The notes under the pieces were generated by a model. It had not been told where the DNA came from, made no database searches, and was given only the letters and a program-made list of their open reading frames with translations. Shown piece after piece: positions 7,986 through 13,770 of a stretch of DNA of 15,600 nucleotides (position 1 is its first letter; every line of letters starts with the position of its first letter). The DNA lies in contig CALATC010000047.1 of assembly GCA_937891475.1 (NCBI GenBank), positions 1 to 15,600 of the forward strand, given 5' to 3'. Origin of the DNA: an uncultured Granulicatella sp. (GTDB lineage Bacteria > Bacillota > Bacilli > Lactobacillales > Aerococcaceae). The translations under genes were made by a program, and so were the position numbers.

Positions 7986-8407
7986 TGAGAGTAATGGGAT
8001 TAGATGTCGGCAGTAAAACGGTTGGAGTTGCGATTAGTGACCCATTAGGTTGGACTGCTCAAGGTGTTGAAACGATTGCGATTAATGAAGCTGCAAGTGA
8101 ATTTGGCTTTAACCGTGTGGTGGAATTGGTTAAAGAATACGAAGTTGAGAAGATTGTTATCGGGATGCCGAAAAACATGAATAATACAGCTGGACCAAGA
8201 GCAGAAGCTTCACAAAAATATGGTAGAAGTTTAGAAAAACGTTTAGAAATTCCAATCGTTTTTCACGATGAACGGTTAACAACAATGCAAGCAGAAAGAA
8301 TGCTTGTTGAGGAAGCGAATGTTTCTCGTAAAAAGAGAAAAGAAGTGATTGATAAGTTAGCAGCCGTCATCATTTTACAAAATTATTTAGATTTAAATAT
8401 TAAATAG
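7985..8407 (+). CDS. ruvX: Putative pre-16S rRNA nuclease / Holliday junction resolvase-like RuvX (YqgF)
   Basis: RuvX/YqgF proteins have an RNase H fold and act in 16S rRNA 5'-end maturation; a Holliday junction role has also been proposed. The 140-residue protein begins [19 protein letters not shown] (D7 is the first acidic residue), continues with IVIGMPKNM and DERLTT, and ends with [16 protein letters not shown], giving the conserved acidic set. The ATG at 7985 shares its A with the ireB stop codon (TAATG). There is no strong ribosome site, which fits termination-reinitiation. A TTG two codons earlier (7979) is possible but less like the family. Confidence 0.95.
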   Translation: MRVMGLDVGSKTVGVAISDPLGWTAQGVETIAINEAASEFGFNRVVELVKEYEVEKIVIGMPKNMNNTAGPRAEASQKYGRSLEKRLEIPIVFHDERLTTMQAERMLVEEANVSRKKRKEVIDKLAAVIILQNYLDLNIK

Positions 8408-8422
8408 AAAAGAGGAAACGTA

Positions 8423-8719
8423 ATGACAGAACATACACATGAACATGATGGACATGAACATATTACAATTATTGATGAAGAAGGAAATGAAGTCTTACAC
8501 GAGGTTTTATTTACTTTCGATTCAGAAGATTTTGGTAAATCATATGTTTTAGTATACCCAGCAGGAATTCCAGAGGGAGAAGAAGTTGAACTTCAAGCAT
8601 TTTCTTATGTTGAAGCTGAAGATGGTACTGAAGGAGACTTACTTCCTATCGAAACTGATGAAGAATGGGATATGATTGAGGAAGTTTTAAATACTTTCTT
8701 AGATGAAGAAGAAGAATAA
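8423..8719 (+). CDS. UPF0473 / DUF1292 family protein
   Basis: This 98-residue, strongly acidic protein belongs to the YrzB-like family that is usually third after yrzL/ireB and ruvX in Bacillota. [35 protein letters not shown] is the conserved core (residues about 15-50), and the C-terminus ends in an acidic tail. The first 13 residues hold five His with Asp/Glu ([10 protein letters not shown]), a possible metal-binding stretch often seen in this family. Its molecular function is not known. AGAGGAAA just before the ATG is the ribosome site, and the gap to ruvX is 15 bases. Confidence 0.92.
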   Translation: MTEHTHEHDGHEHITIIDEEGNEVLHEVLFTFDSEDFGKSYVLVYPAGIPEGEEVELQAFSYVEAEDGTEGDLLPIETDEEWDMIEEVLNTFLDEEEE

Positions 8720-8727
8720 TGATGTGA

Positions 8728-8768
8728 GAAGACGCCTGATAGGATGCTATTTGGTGTCTTCTTTCCTT
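8728..8768 (+). terminator. Terminator after the UPF0473 gene
   Basis: GAAGACGCC (8728-8736) pairs with GGTGTCTTC (8753-8761), with one G-T pair. An inner ATAG/CTAT extension has loop GATG. The tail is pyrimidine-rich (CTTCTTTCCTT) rather than a pure T run. It closes the ireB operon. Confidence 0.75.
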
Positions 8769-8775
8769 ATATTTA

Positions 8776-8927
8776 GCGAAATTGGACTTGCCTTACTGTA
8801 GCAAAGGACGCAAGCAGCCAGCTTTGCTGTCTCATTGCTAAATTTCGAGCCTAAGGTCTCGAAATTTCCTGTACTAGAAGCCACATTGGCTTCTAGTACT
8901 AAGGCTACAGTGTCAAGTCCATTTCGC
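8776..8927 (+). repeat. Structured multi-hairpin repeat, copy B
   Basis: It has the same plan and orientation as the copy at 3806. The outer stem is GCGAAATTGGACTTG (8776-8790) with 8914-8927 (one bulge); the inner stem is ACTGTAGC (8795-8802) with GCTACAGT (8904-8911). hp1 is GGAC and GCAAGC (8806-8815) with GCTTTGC and GTCT (8821-8832). hp2 has the identical ten-pair AAATTTCGAG stem (8840-8849 with 8858-8867). hp3 has 13 perfect pairs (8871-8883 with 8887-8899). Compared with copy A, hp1, hp3, inner and outer stems differ in sequence but still pair, while hp2 and the stretches AAAGGACG, AGCAGCC and GTCTCAT are kept. Function is unknown. Confidence 0.87.
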
Positions 8928-8960
8928 TGGACGTGTATTCATGAGGGAACGTTTGAATGA

Positions 8961-9033
8961 TGGGACTTGACTTGAGTAGCAATGGACGTCAGCAGCTTTG
9001 CAAGCGAATCTCATCGAACAGCGTCAAGTCTAT
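8961..9033 (+). repeat. Structured repeat, copy C (internally deleted)
   Basis: GACTTGAC (8964-8971) pairs perfectly with GTCAAGTC (9023-9030). Between them lie the family motifs GTAGC, GGACG, AGCAGC and ATCTCAT in the right order, but hairpins 2 and 3 are missing. It begins 33 bases after copy B, in the same orientation. It looks like a shortened relative. The surrounding stretch 8928-9085 shows no gene. Confidence 0.7.
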
Positions 9034-9089
9034 TTTGTTTTCATAGATATCTTTATAGAATTTGTAACATAATTGTAGAACTCCTAGTC

Positions 9090-9118
9090 TTCAATTGTTA
9101 TATGAATTCATGTATAAT
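9090..9118 (+). promoter_or_regulatory. Promoter of mltG-udk
   Basis: A perfect TATAAT (9113-9118) lies 17 bases after a weak -35, TTCAAT (9090-9095). A gene start is 28 bases downstream. The neighbouring repeat copies separate this gene from the ireB operon, so its own promoter is expected. Confidence 0.6.
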
Positions 9119-9145
9119 GACAACGAAGTTAAAAGGAGGAATTAT

Positions 9146-10288
9146 ATGTCACAAAAGGACCGTTTTAAAGCAGGTTTCATTTATGAAAATGATGAAATTA
9201 GAGCTATCCGAAAGAAAGAATCTAAAATCACAAGAAATATCGTACGATTATTCGCCATTATATTGGCAGTAATTGTGATTGGTGGAGGAGTATATGGATA
9301 CTACTATGTTTCAAGTGCATTAAAGCCTGTTAATTCTCAACAAACTCAAACAGTAGAAGTAGAAATTCCAGCAGGATCATCCGTAAAACAAATTGCTAAA
9401 ATTTTAGAAGATAATAAGCTTATACGTAATTCAAAAATTTTTAATTTTTATATTAAATTTAAAAATGTAGCAGGATTTAAAGCAGGATTTTATCAATTGT
9501 CTCCATCTATGGATATTGATCAAATTTTAGGACAATTAGCAGATGGCGGTAAAGATAAATCTGCTAATGTTGCAAAAGTTGTCGTGCGTGAAGGGGAAAC
9601 TTTGACAGGAATTGCAGAAGAAGTGGGAAAATCTACGAAATATTCTAAAGAAGACTTTATGAATAAAGTACAAGAACAAGCTTTCATTGATCAATTAGTA
9701 CAAAAATTCCCACGTTTATTTAAAGATGCACAAAAAGCACAAAATGTTCGATATTTCTTAGAAGGATATTTATATCCTGCAACTTATGATGCAGACGAAA
9801 ATAAAACTTTACAAATGATTATTGAAGAAATGGTTGCTAAAACAGATAGTGTCTTATCTAAATATTATGCAAAAATTTCTCAAGGAGATTATAATGTTCA
9901 TGAGATTTTAACAATGGCATCCTTGTTAGAAAAAGAAGGGTATAAAGTAGAAGATCGTCAAAAAATTGCAAGTGTATTTTACAATCGTATTAAAAAGAAT
10001 ATGATGTTACAAACAGATATTTCTGTCCTATATGCTTTAGGAGAGCATAAAGAGGTCGTAACATTAAAAGATTTAGAAGTAAATTCTCCATATAATTTAT
10101 ACAAATACAGAGGGCTAGGACCAGGACCATTTAATAGTCCGAGTGAAGAAGCGATTTTAGCGGCTATTGATCCAGCTCAAACAGATTATGAATATTTTGT
10201 AGCAGATATTCAAACAAAAGAAGTTTATTTTGCAAAAACATATGATGAACACTTAGTATTAAAAGCCAAATACGTTGATAAGGAGTAA
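9146..10288 (+). CDS. mltG: Endolytic murein transglycosylase MltG (YceG-like)
   Basis: MltG cleaves nascent glycan strands at the outer membrane face and is thought to terminate their growth. The 380-residue protein has a cytoplasmic N-terminus, one membrane segment (about residues 33-55, LFAIILAVIVIGGGVYGYYY) and a LysM-like region (VEIPAGSSVKQIAKILEDNKLI). The YceG catalytic domain contains MASLLEKEG with the likely catalytic E262, then RQKIASVFYNRIKKNMMLQTD and SPYNLYKYRGLGPGPFNSPS. AAAGGAGG (9132-9139) is ideally placed for the ATG at 9146, so the upstream in-frame ATG at 9095 is not used. It is joined to udk by a 3-base gap. Its partners (peptidoglycan synthases) are not in the window. 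Confidence 0.95.
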   Translation: MSQKDRFKAGFIYENDEIRAIRKKESKITRNIVRLFAIILAVIVIGGGVYGYYYVSSALKPVNSQQTQTVEVEIPAGSSVKQIAKILEDNKLIRNSKIFNFYIKFKNVAGFKAGFYQLSPSMDIDQILGQLADGGKDKSANVAKVVVREGETLTGIAEEVGKSTKYSKEDFMNKVQEQAFIDQLVQKFPRLFKDAQKAQNVRYFLEGYLYPATYDADENKTLQMIIEEMVAKTDSVLSKYYAKISQGDYNVHEILTMASLLEKEGYKVEDRQKIASVFYNRIKKNMMLQTDISVLYALGEHKEVVTLKDLEVNSPYNLYKYRGLGPGPFNSPSEEAILAAIDPAQTDYEYFVADIQTKEVYFAKTYDEHLVLKAKYVDKE

Positions 10289-10291
10289 CTT

Positions 10292-10921
10292 ATGAAAAAG
10301 AAGCCGATTGTTATTGGAGTGACTGGTGGTTCTGGTAGTGGTAAAACTACTGTTAGTAGAAAAATTTTGGAACACTTTCCCGAATTAAGTATTGTAAAAA
10401 TTGACCAAGACTTCTATTATAAAGACCAAAGTGATATGCCTTTTGAAGAACGTTTAAAAACAAATTATGATCATCCATTTGCGTTTGATACAGATTTATT
10501 AATTGAACATATGAATAAGTTAATTAATTTTGAATCCATTGATGAACCAGTATATGATTATGAAAATCATACGAGAAGTAATCAAACGATTCATCAAGAG
10601 CCAAAAGATGTGATTTTAATTGAAGGAATTTTAATTTTGGAAGATGAACGTTTACGCGATTTAATGGATATTAAAGTATATGTAGATACAGATGATGATA
10701 TTCGTATTATTCGTCGTATTAAACGAGATATGGTTGAACGTGGTAGAACTCTTGATTCCATTATTCATCAATATGTGACTGTTGTAAAACCGATGTATCA
10801 TCAGTTTATTGAGCCGACGAAGAAATTTGCGGATATTATTATTCCTGAAGGTGGCTCAAATGTTGTAGCAATCGACTTAATGACAACAAAAATAGCATCT
10901 ATTTTAAGTGATTTAACATAA
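10292..10921 (+). CDS. udk: Uridine kinase
   Basis: The enzyme phosphorylates uridine and cytidine to UMP and CMP in pyrimidine salvage. The 209-residue protein matches the bacterial length. It has the P-loop GGSGSGKT (residues 12-19), KIDQDFYY, the YDYENHTRS substrate region, ILIEGILIL and a lid-like [13 protein letters not shown] segment. AAGGAG (10280-10285) overlaps the end of mltG and serves this ATG, so the two are translated from one message. No terminator is visible in the roughly 25 bases after the stop. Confidence 0.96.
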   Translation: MKKKPIVIGVTGGSGSGKTTVSRKILEHFPELSIVKIDQDFYYKDQSDMPFEERLKTNYDHPFAFDTDLLIEHMNKLINFESIDEPVYDYENHTRSNQTIHQEPKDVILIEGILILEDERLRDLMDIKVYVDTDDDIRIIRRIKRDMVERGRTLDSIIHQYVTVVKPMYHQFIEPTKKFADIIIPEGGSNVVAIDLMTTKIASILSDLT

Positions 10922-10947
10922 TTTTCTCAGAAATTTATAAATAAAGC

Positions 10948-10976
10948 TTGCAATCTTCTTCATAAAATGGTATGTT
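10948..10976 (+). promoter_or_regulatory. Promoter of greA
   Basis: TTGCAA (10948-10953) and TATGTT (10971-10976) are 17 bases apart, 45 bases before the greA start. A tiny ACTG/CAGT hairpin follows at 10983-10996. Confidence 0.6.
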
Positions 10977-11021
10977 TTTACCACTGTCAAAACAGTAAAA
11001 TGGAAAAGAGGGAGAAGCCAA

Positions 11022-11501
11022 ATGACTGAGAAATTATATCCAATGACGCTTGAAGGAAAAGCAAAATTAGAAGCTGAATTGGAAGAATTAAAAGTAGTTA
11101 AACGTAAAGAAATCGTTGAGCGTATTAAAATTGCTCGTAGTTATGGTGACTTATCTGAAAATTCAGAGTACGAATCAGCTAAAGATGAACAAGCCTTTGT
11201 TGAAGGAAGAATTACAACTCTTGAAAAAATGATTCGTTTTGCTGAAATTATCGATGATAATAATGTCGAAAAAGATGTCGTTTCTTTAGGACGTAAAATT
11301 ACTTTTATCGAATTACCAGATGGTGAAGAAGAGTCTTATACAATCGTTGGTAGTGCAGAAGCAAATCCAATCGAAGGAAAAATTTCAAATGATTCTCCAA
11401 TTGCAAAAGGAATCATTGGTAAGAAATTAAATGACGAAGTTGTCATCCAAACTCCAGGTGGAGATATGAAGGTAAAAATTACAAAAATTGAATCTGTATA
11501 A
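11022..11501 (+). CDS. greA: Transcription elongation factor GreA
   Basis: GreA rescues backtracked RNA polymerase by stimulating cleavage of the transcript 3' end. The 159-residue protein has the N-terminal antiparallel coiled coil, with the tip motif GDLSENSEY carrying D43 and E46, the residues that coordinate the second metal. The C-terminal FKBP-like domain follows ([31 protein letters not shown]). The ribosome site GAGGGAGAAG precedes the ATG. A strong terminator follows 13 bases after the stop, so it ends its transcription unit. Confidence 0.97.
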   Translation: MTEKLYPMTLEGKAKLEAELEELKVVKRKEIVERIKIARSYGDLSENSEYESAKDEQAFVEGRITTLEKMIRFAEIIDDNNVEKDVVSLGRKITFIELPDGEEESYTIVGSAEANPIEGKISNDSPIAKGIIGKKLNDEVVIQTPGGDMKVKITKIESV

Positions 11502-11514
11502 GAAATCTTTTGTG

Positions 11515-11550
11515 AACTGTAGGAGAAATAATTTCTCTTACAGTTTTTTT
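11515..11550 (+). terminator. Intrinsic terminator after greA
   Basis: AACTGTAGGAGAAAT (11515-11529) pairs with ATTTCTCTTACAGTT (11531-11545) with one G-T pair. Seven T follow (11544-11550). Confidence 0.92.
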
Positions 11551-11565
11551 AGTTTAAGAAAGAAT

Positions 11566-11594
11566 GTGAACTATGATGCTAGATATGGTATAAT
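11566..11594 (+). promoter_or_regulatory. Promoter of dacA (extended -10)
   Basis: TGGTATAAT (11586-11594) is an extended -10 element with a perfect hexamer. The -35 at the 17-base distance (GTGAAC, 11566-11571) is poor, as is common with TGn promoters. Confidence 0.65.
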
Positions 11595-11628
11595 TCATTT
11601 AGAATATAAAAGAAAAGGTGAAAAATTT

Positions 11629-12960
11629 TTGAGGAAATTAACGAAGTTTTTGGGAACTATTTCTGTATTATGCTTAATGGGTTTAGTAAAACCAATAGCA
11701 GCAGAGACTGTAGATATTGTTGAATTAACAAAAAATGCAGGTTATGAAGTAAATCCAGAGGATAAACCTAAGTCCTCGATTGTGGTTGATGCATATACTG
11801 GTAGAATTTTGTGGCAAGATAACATTGATGAAGAGCGAGATCCTGCAAGTATTAGTAAAGTGATGACAGTATATTTAGTGATGGAGGCTATTCAAAAGGG
11901 AGAATTATCTTTATCTCAAAAGATTGTAGCGACGAAAGAAGATGCAGCCATTTCAAATATATACGCCATTAGTAATAATACCCTTGTGGAAGGTGTAGAG
12001 TATCCAATTGAAGAATTAATCAAAATGACACTTGTTCCTTCTTCAAACGCTGCAACAATTATGTTAGCGAATGCAGTTGAGAAAGATTCTGCTGCATTTA
12101 TTGGAAAAATGAATGCTAAAGCTAAAGAATTGGGAATGAATCATACAACGTTCAATAATGCATCTGGGGCAGTTGCTGAATTATTTAAAGGTTATTATCA
12201 ACCGGAAGGTTATGATGCTTCAAAGCCAAATCAAACAACAGCTCGTGATTTAGCGATTTTGGCTATGGATTTAATGAATCGTTATCCACAAGTATTACAA
12301 TATACTAATTCTGCTGTTGTAAAAACAATGGAAGGAACACCGTATGAGGAAAAATTTGATACGTATAATTATTCTCTTCCTGGTGCAAAGTATGGAGTTG
12401 AAGGTGTTAACGGATTAAAAACTGGATCAAGTGGATATGGTGCTTTTAACTATATTGCTACATATGAAAAAGATCAAATGAAGTTAGTGGAAGTTGTTCT
12501 TGGTGTTGGAGATTGGTCGAATCAAGCTGGTGAAATGATTCGACATACATTCGGAAATGCTATTTTGAATTATGTATTAGAACATTTTTCATACCAAACT
12601 ATACTACCAGCAGGAGAACATAATTTTGATGGGCATAAGATTACAACCAATCTACCTCTTCAGATGATTGTCGAAAAAGGAAAAACTCCTGAATGGGAAG
12701 TAGCGAATAAAAGAGTAAGTATTCATTTAACAGGTGATTTCTTAAAAGAAAATCAAAAAAATCCAAGTGTTGAAGTAGTAGCTGAAAGTGGTTTTGCTGA
12801 TTTACCAAAAGAACCTGAGAAACGACAACAAACACTCCAAGTGTATATTATTCAAAATGCTTTTGCTTTTGCAGTAATCATTGGGGGTTCAATTTTATTT
12901 CTTTTAGTATTATTTGGAGAGAGTCGAGCTAAAAACAGACGAAAACATAAAAGGAAATAA
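11629..12960 (+). CDS. dacA: D-alanyl-D-alanine carboxypeptidase (PBP5/DacA type)
   Basis: This low-molecular-mass penicillin-binding protein removes the terminal D-Ala from peptidoglycan stem peptides outside the membrane. The proposed product has 443 residues from a TTG at 11629. AAAAGGTGA (11613-11621) is 7 bases upstream, and the protein then opens with a signal peptide (RKLTKFLGTISVLCLMGLV, cleavage near PIAA). All three catalytic motifs are present: S74-I-S-K77, S138-S-N140 and K264-T-G. A PBP5 C-terminal beta domain follows (about 325-395), then a full hydrophobic segment (about 408-430) and a basic RRKHKRK tail, so it is anchored by a real membrane helix. The reading frame stays open upstream through the greA terminator, but no start there is credible. 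No clear terminator follows. Confidence 0.94.
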   Translation: MRKLTKFLGTISVLCLMGLVKPIAAETVDIVELTKNAGYEVNPEDKPKSSIVVDAYTGRILWQDNIDEERDPASISKVMTVYLVMEAIQKGELSLSQKIVATKEDAAISNIYAISNNTLVEGVEYPIEELIKMTLVPSSNAATIMLANAVEKDSAAFIGKMNAKAKELGMNHTTFNNASGAVAELFKGYYQPEGYDASKPNQTTARDLAILAMDLMNRYPQVLQYTNSAVVKTMEGTPYEEKFDTYNYSLPGAKYGVEGVNGLKTGSSGYGAFNYIATYEKDQMKLVEVVLGVGDWSNQAGEMIRHTFGNAILNYVLEHFSYQTILPAGEHNFDGHKITTNLPLQMIVEKGKTPEWEVANKRVSIHLTGDFLKENQKNPSVEVVAESGFADLPKEPEKRQQTLQVYIIQNAFAFAVIIGGSILFLLVLFGESRAKNRRKHKRK

Positions 12961-13014
12961 TAAAAGAATAAAACGGAAAAAATCTCATTAAAACCTGATA
13001 AAAATATATACAAA

Positions 13015-13042
13015 TTGCTAGACTTTGTGTTTATTTTATGAC
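13015..13042 (+). promoter_or_regulatory. Likely promoter of tRNA-Arg
   Basis: TTGCTA (13015-13020) lies 16 bases before TATGAC (13037-13042), 15 bases ahead of the mature tRNA end. A second hexamer, TACAAT (13047-13052), is too close to the tRNA to be useful. Confidence 0.45.
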
Positions 13043-13057
13043 AGAATACAATCGAGG

Positions 13058-13131
13058 GGTGCTATAGCTCAGTAGGATAGAGCAAACGTTTCCTAAACGT
13101 TAGGTCGGGGGTTCAAATCCCTTTAGCACCG
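13058..13131 (+). tRNA. tRNA-Arg (anticodon CCU)
   Basis: The acceptor arms GGTGCTA (13058-13064) and TAGCACC (13124-13130) pair fully. The anticodon stem AACGT/ACGTT encloses the loop TTCCTAA with anticodon CCT at 13092-13094, which reads AGG. The T-loop GGTTCAAATCC is typical and the discriminator base is G. CCA is not encoded. tRNA-Arg(CCU) genes are known integration sites for mobile elements, but I see no integrase or attachment repeat here. Confidence 0.95.
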
Positions 13132-13144
13132 TAATGATGATTAT

Positions 13145-13173
13145 TTAATACAAAAATGGGAATTGAATATAAT
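13145..13173 (+). promoter_or_regulatory. Possible promoter of the small unknown gene
   Basis: TATAAT (13168-13173) is a perfect -10. The -35 candidate TTAATA (13145-13150) at 17 bases is weak. It lies 77 bases before the start of the small gene. Confidence 0.4.
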
Positions 13174-13249
13174 AGTTTGATCAAGACATGATGGGGATAG
13201 AGGAATAAATCATTCTTTATTCACAAATAAAATGGTGTAGGTGATAGAG

Positions 13250-13504
13250 ATGTATGCGATGAATCGTCAGTTAAAGTCATTGAAATTATTTTTTGAAATC
13301 ATAGAAAAAGGTCATAGTATTGAATTTGAATTTAATGGAAATCATTATAAATTTTCACCAGTTAATGATGAATATGTATTAATTAATTATACAACTAATA
13401 ATAAATTACATTTCAACTCAATTGAAGAATTAATGGAATTAGAATCTAGTGGAATGAATCTCCAAAAAAATTGGAAAAAATTAAAAATAAAATCGATTCA
13501 ATAA
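13250..13504 (+). CDS. Small protein of unknown function
   Basis: I do not recognise a named family. The 84-residue product has an N-terminal helix (NRQLKSLKLFFEIIEKG), then short strands with aromatic and acidic residues (HSIEFEFNGNHYKFSPVNDEYVLINYTT), a second helix (SIEELMELESSGM) and a basic end. There is no signal peptide or membrane segment, so it is probably cytosolic. The ATG at 13250 is chosen because AGGTGA (13239-13244) is 5 bases upstream; an in-frame GTG at 13241 overlaps that site. Base composition is even more AT-rich than its neighbours. It sits alone between the tRNA and a terminator-bearing leader. A real gene seems likely because the ribosome site, start and open length agree. 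Confidence 0.65.
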   Translation: MYAMNRQLKSLKLFFEIIEKGHSIEFEFNGNHYKFSPVNDEYVLINYTTNNKLHFNSIEELMELESSGMNLQKNWKKLKIKSIQ

Positions 13505-13513
13505 TCCTAGATT

Positions 13514-13542
13514 TTAGTCTAATTTAAAAACTATACTATAAT
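13514..13542 (+). promoter_or_regulatory. Possible promoter of the leader before the lic-type gene
   Basis: TATAAT at 13537-13542 is a perfect -10 hexamer, but the -35 at 17 bases (TTAGTC) is poor. Transcription from here would give a leader of about 220 bases before the next start codon. Confidence 0.4.
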
Positions 13543-13569
13543 TGTGTTGGGTATAAGTAATGCAGTAAT

Positions 13570-13611
13570 CAATAGAATAATCATCATTATGTTAGCATGA
13601 TTCTTCAATTG
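13570..13611 (+). other. Large stem-loop in the leader before the lic-type gene
   Basis: CAATAGAATAATCAT (13570-13584) pairs with ATGATTCTTCAATTG (13597-13611), 13 of 15 matching, around a 12-base loop. It precedes an intrinsic terminator by 27 bases, an arrangement like an attenuator or riboswitch. I do not recognise a known riboswitch motif. Confidence 0.55.
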
Positions 13612-13638
13612 GGTAGTGGGGAAGAAGCTGATTAAATT

Positions 13639-13679
13639 AAGTGGACAATGAACTTTAAAGTTTTTGTCCACTTTTTTAT
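13639..13679 (+). terminator. Intrinsic terminator between the small gene and the lic-type gene
   Basis: AAGTGGACAA (13639-13648) pairs perfectly with TTGTCCACTT (13664-13673). An inner AACTTTAAAGTT palindrome lies in the loop, and a T-rich run follows. It may end the small gene's transcript or act as an attenuator for the downstream gene. Confidence 0.88.
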
Positions 13680-13706
13680 TTTTAAACTTTCTTAACCATT
13701 TAAAAG

Positions 13707-13735
13707 TTGCTATTTAACTTAGTTGGGTGTAAACT
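13707..13735 (+). promoter_or_regulatory. Promoter candidate next to the lic-type gene
   Basis: TTGCTA (13707-13712) lies 17 bases before TAAACT (13730-13735). It is downstream of the terminator and 36 bases before the start codon. It overlaps TTGGGTGTAAACTAT (13723-13737), which resembles TTGGGTATAAGTAAT at 13547-13561. Confidence 0.5.
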
Positions 13736-13770
13736 ATCTTTAGTTCACAAAAATAGAAAGCGGTGATTAC

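Noticed and set aside
8982..9272. A 96-codon + strand open frame across repeat copy C and the start of mltG
   Set aside because: It overlaps the strongly supported mltG start in another frame, has no ribosome site and its product is low-quality, Cys-rich sequence running through the repeat.
11488..11628. N-terminal extension of DacA from a TTG at 11488
   Set aside because: The extension overlaps the end of greA and crosses its terminator and the dacA promoter. The TTG at 11629 has a ribosome site and immediately begins a signal peptide.
13058..13250. tRNA-Arg(CCU) as an integration site for a mobile element
   Set aside because: No integrase, no direct repeat of the tRNA 3' end and no phage-like genes are visible in the window.
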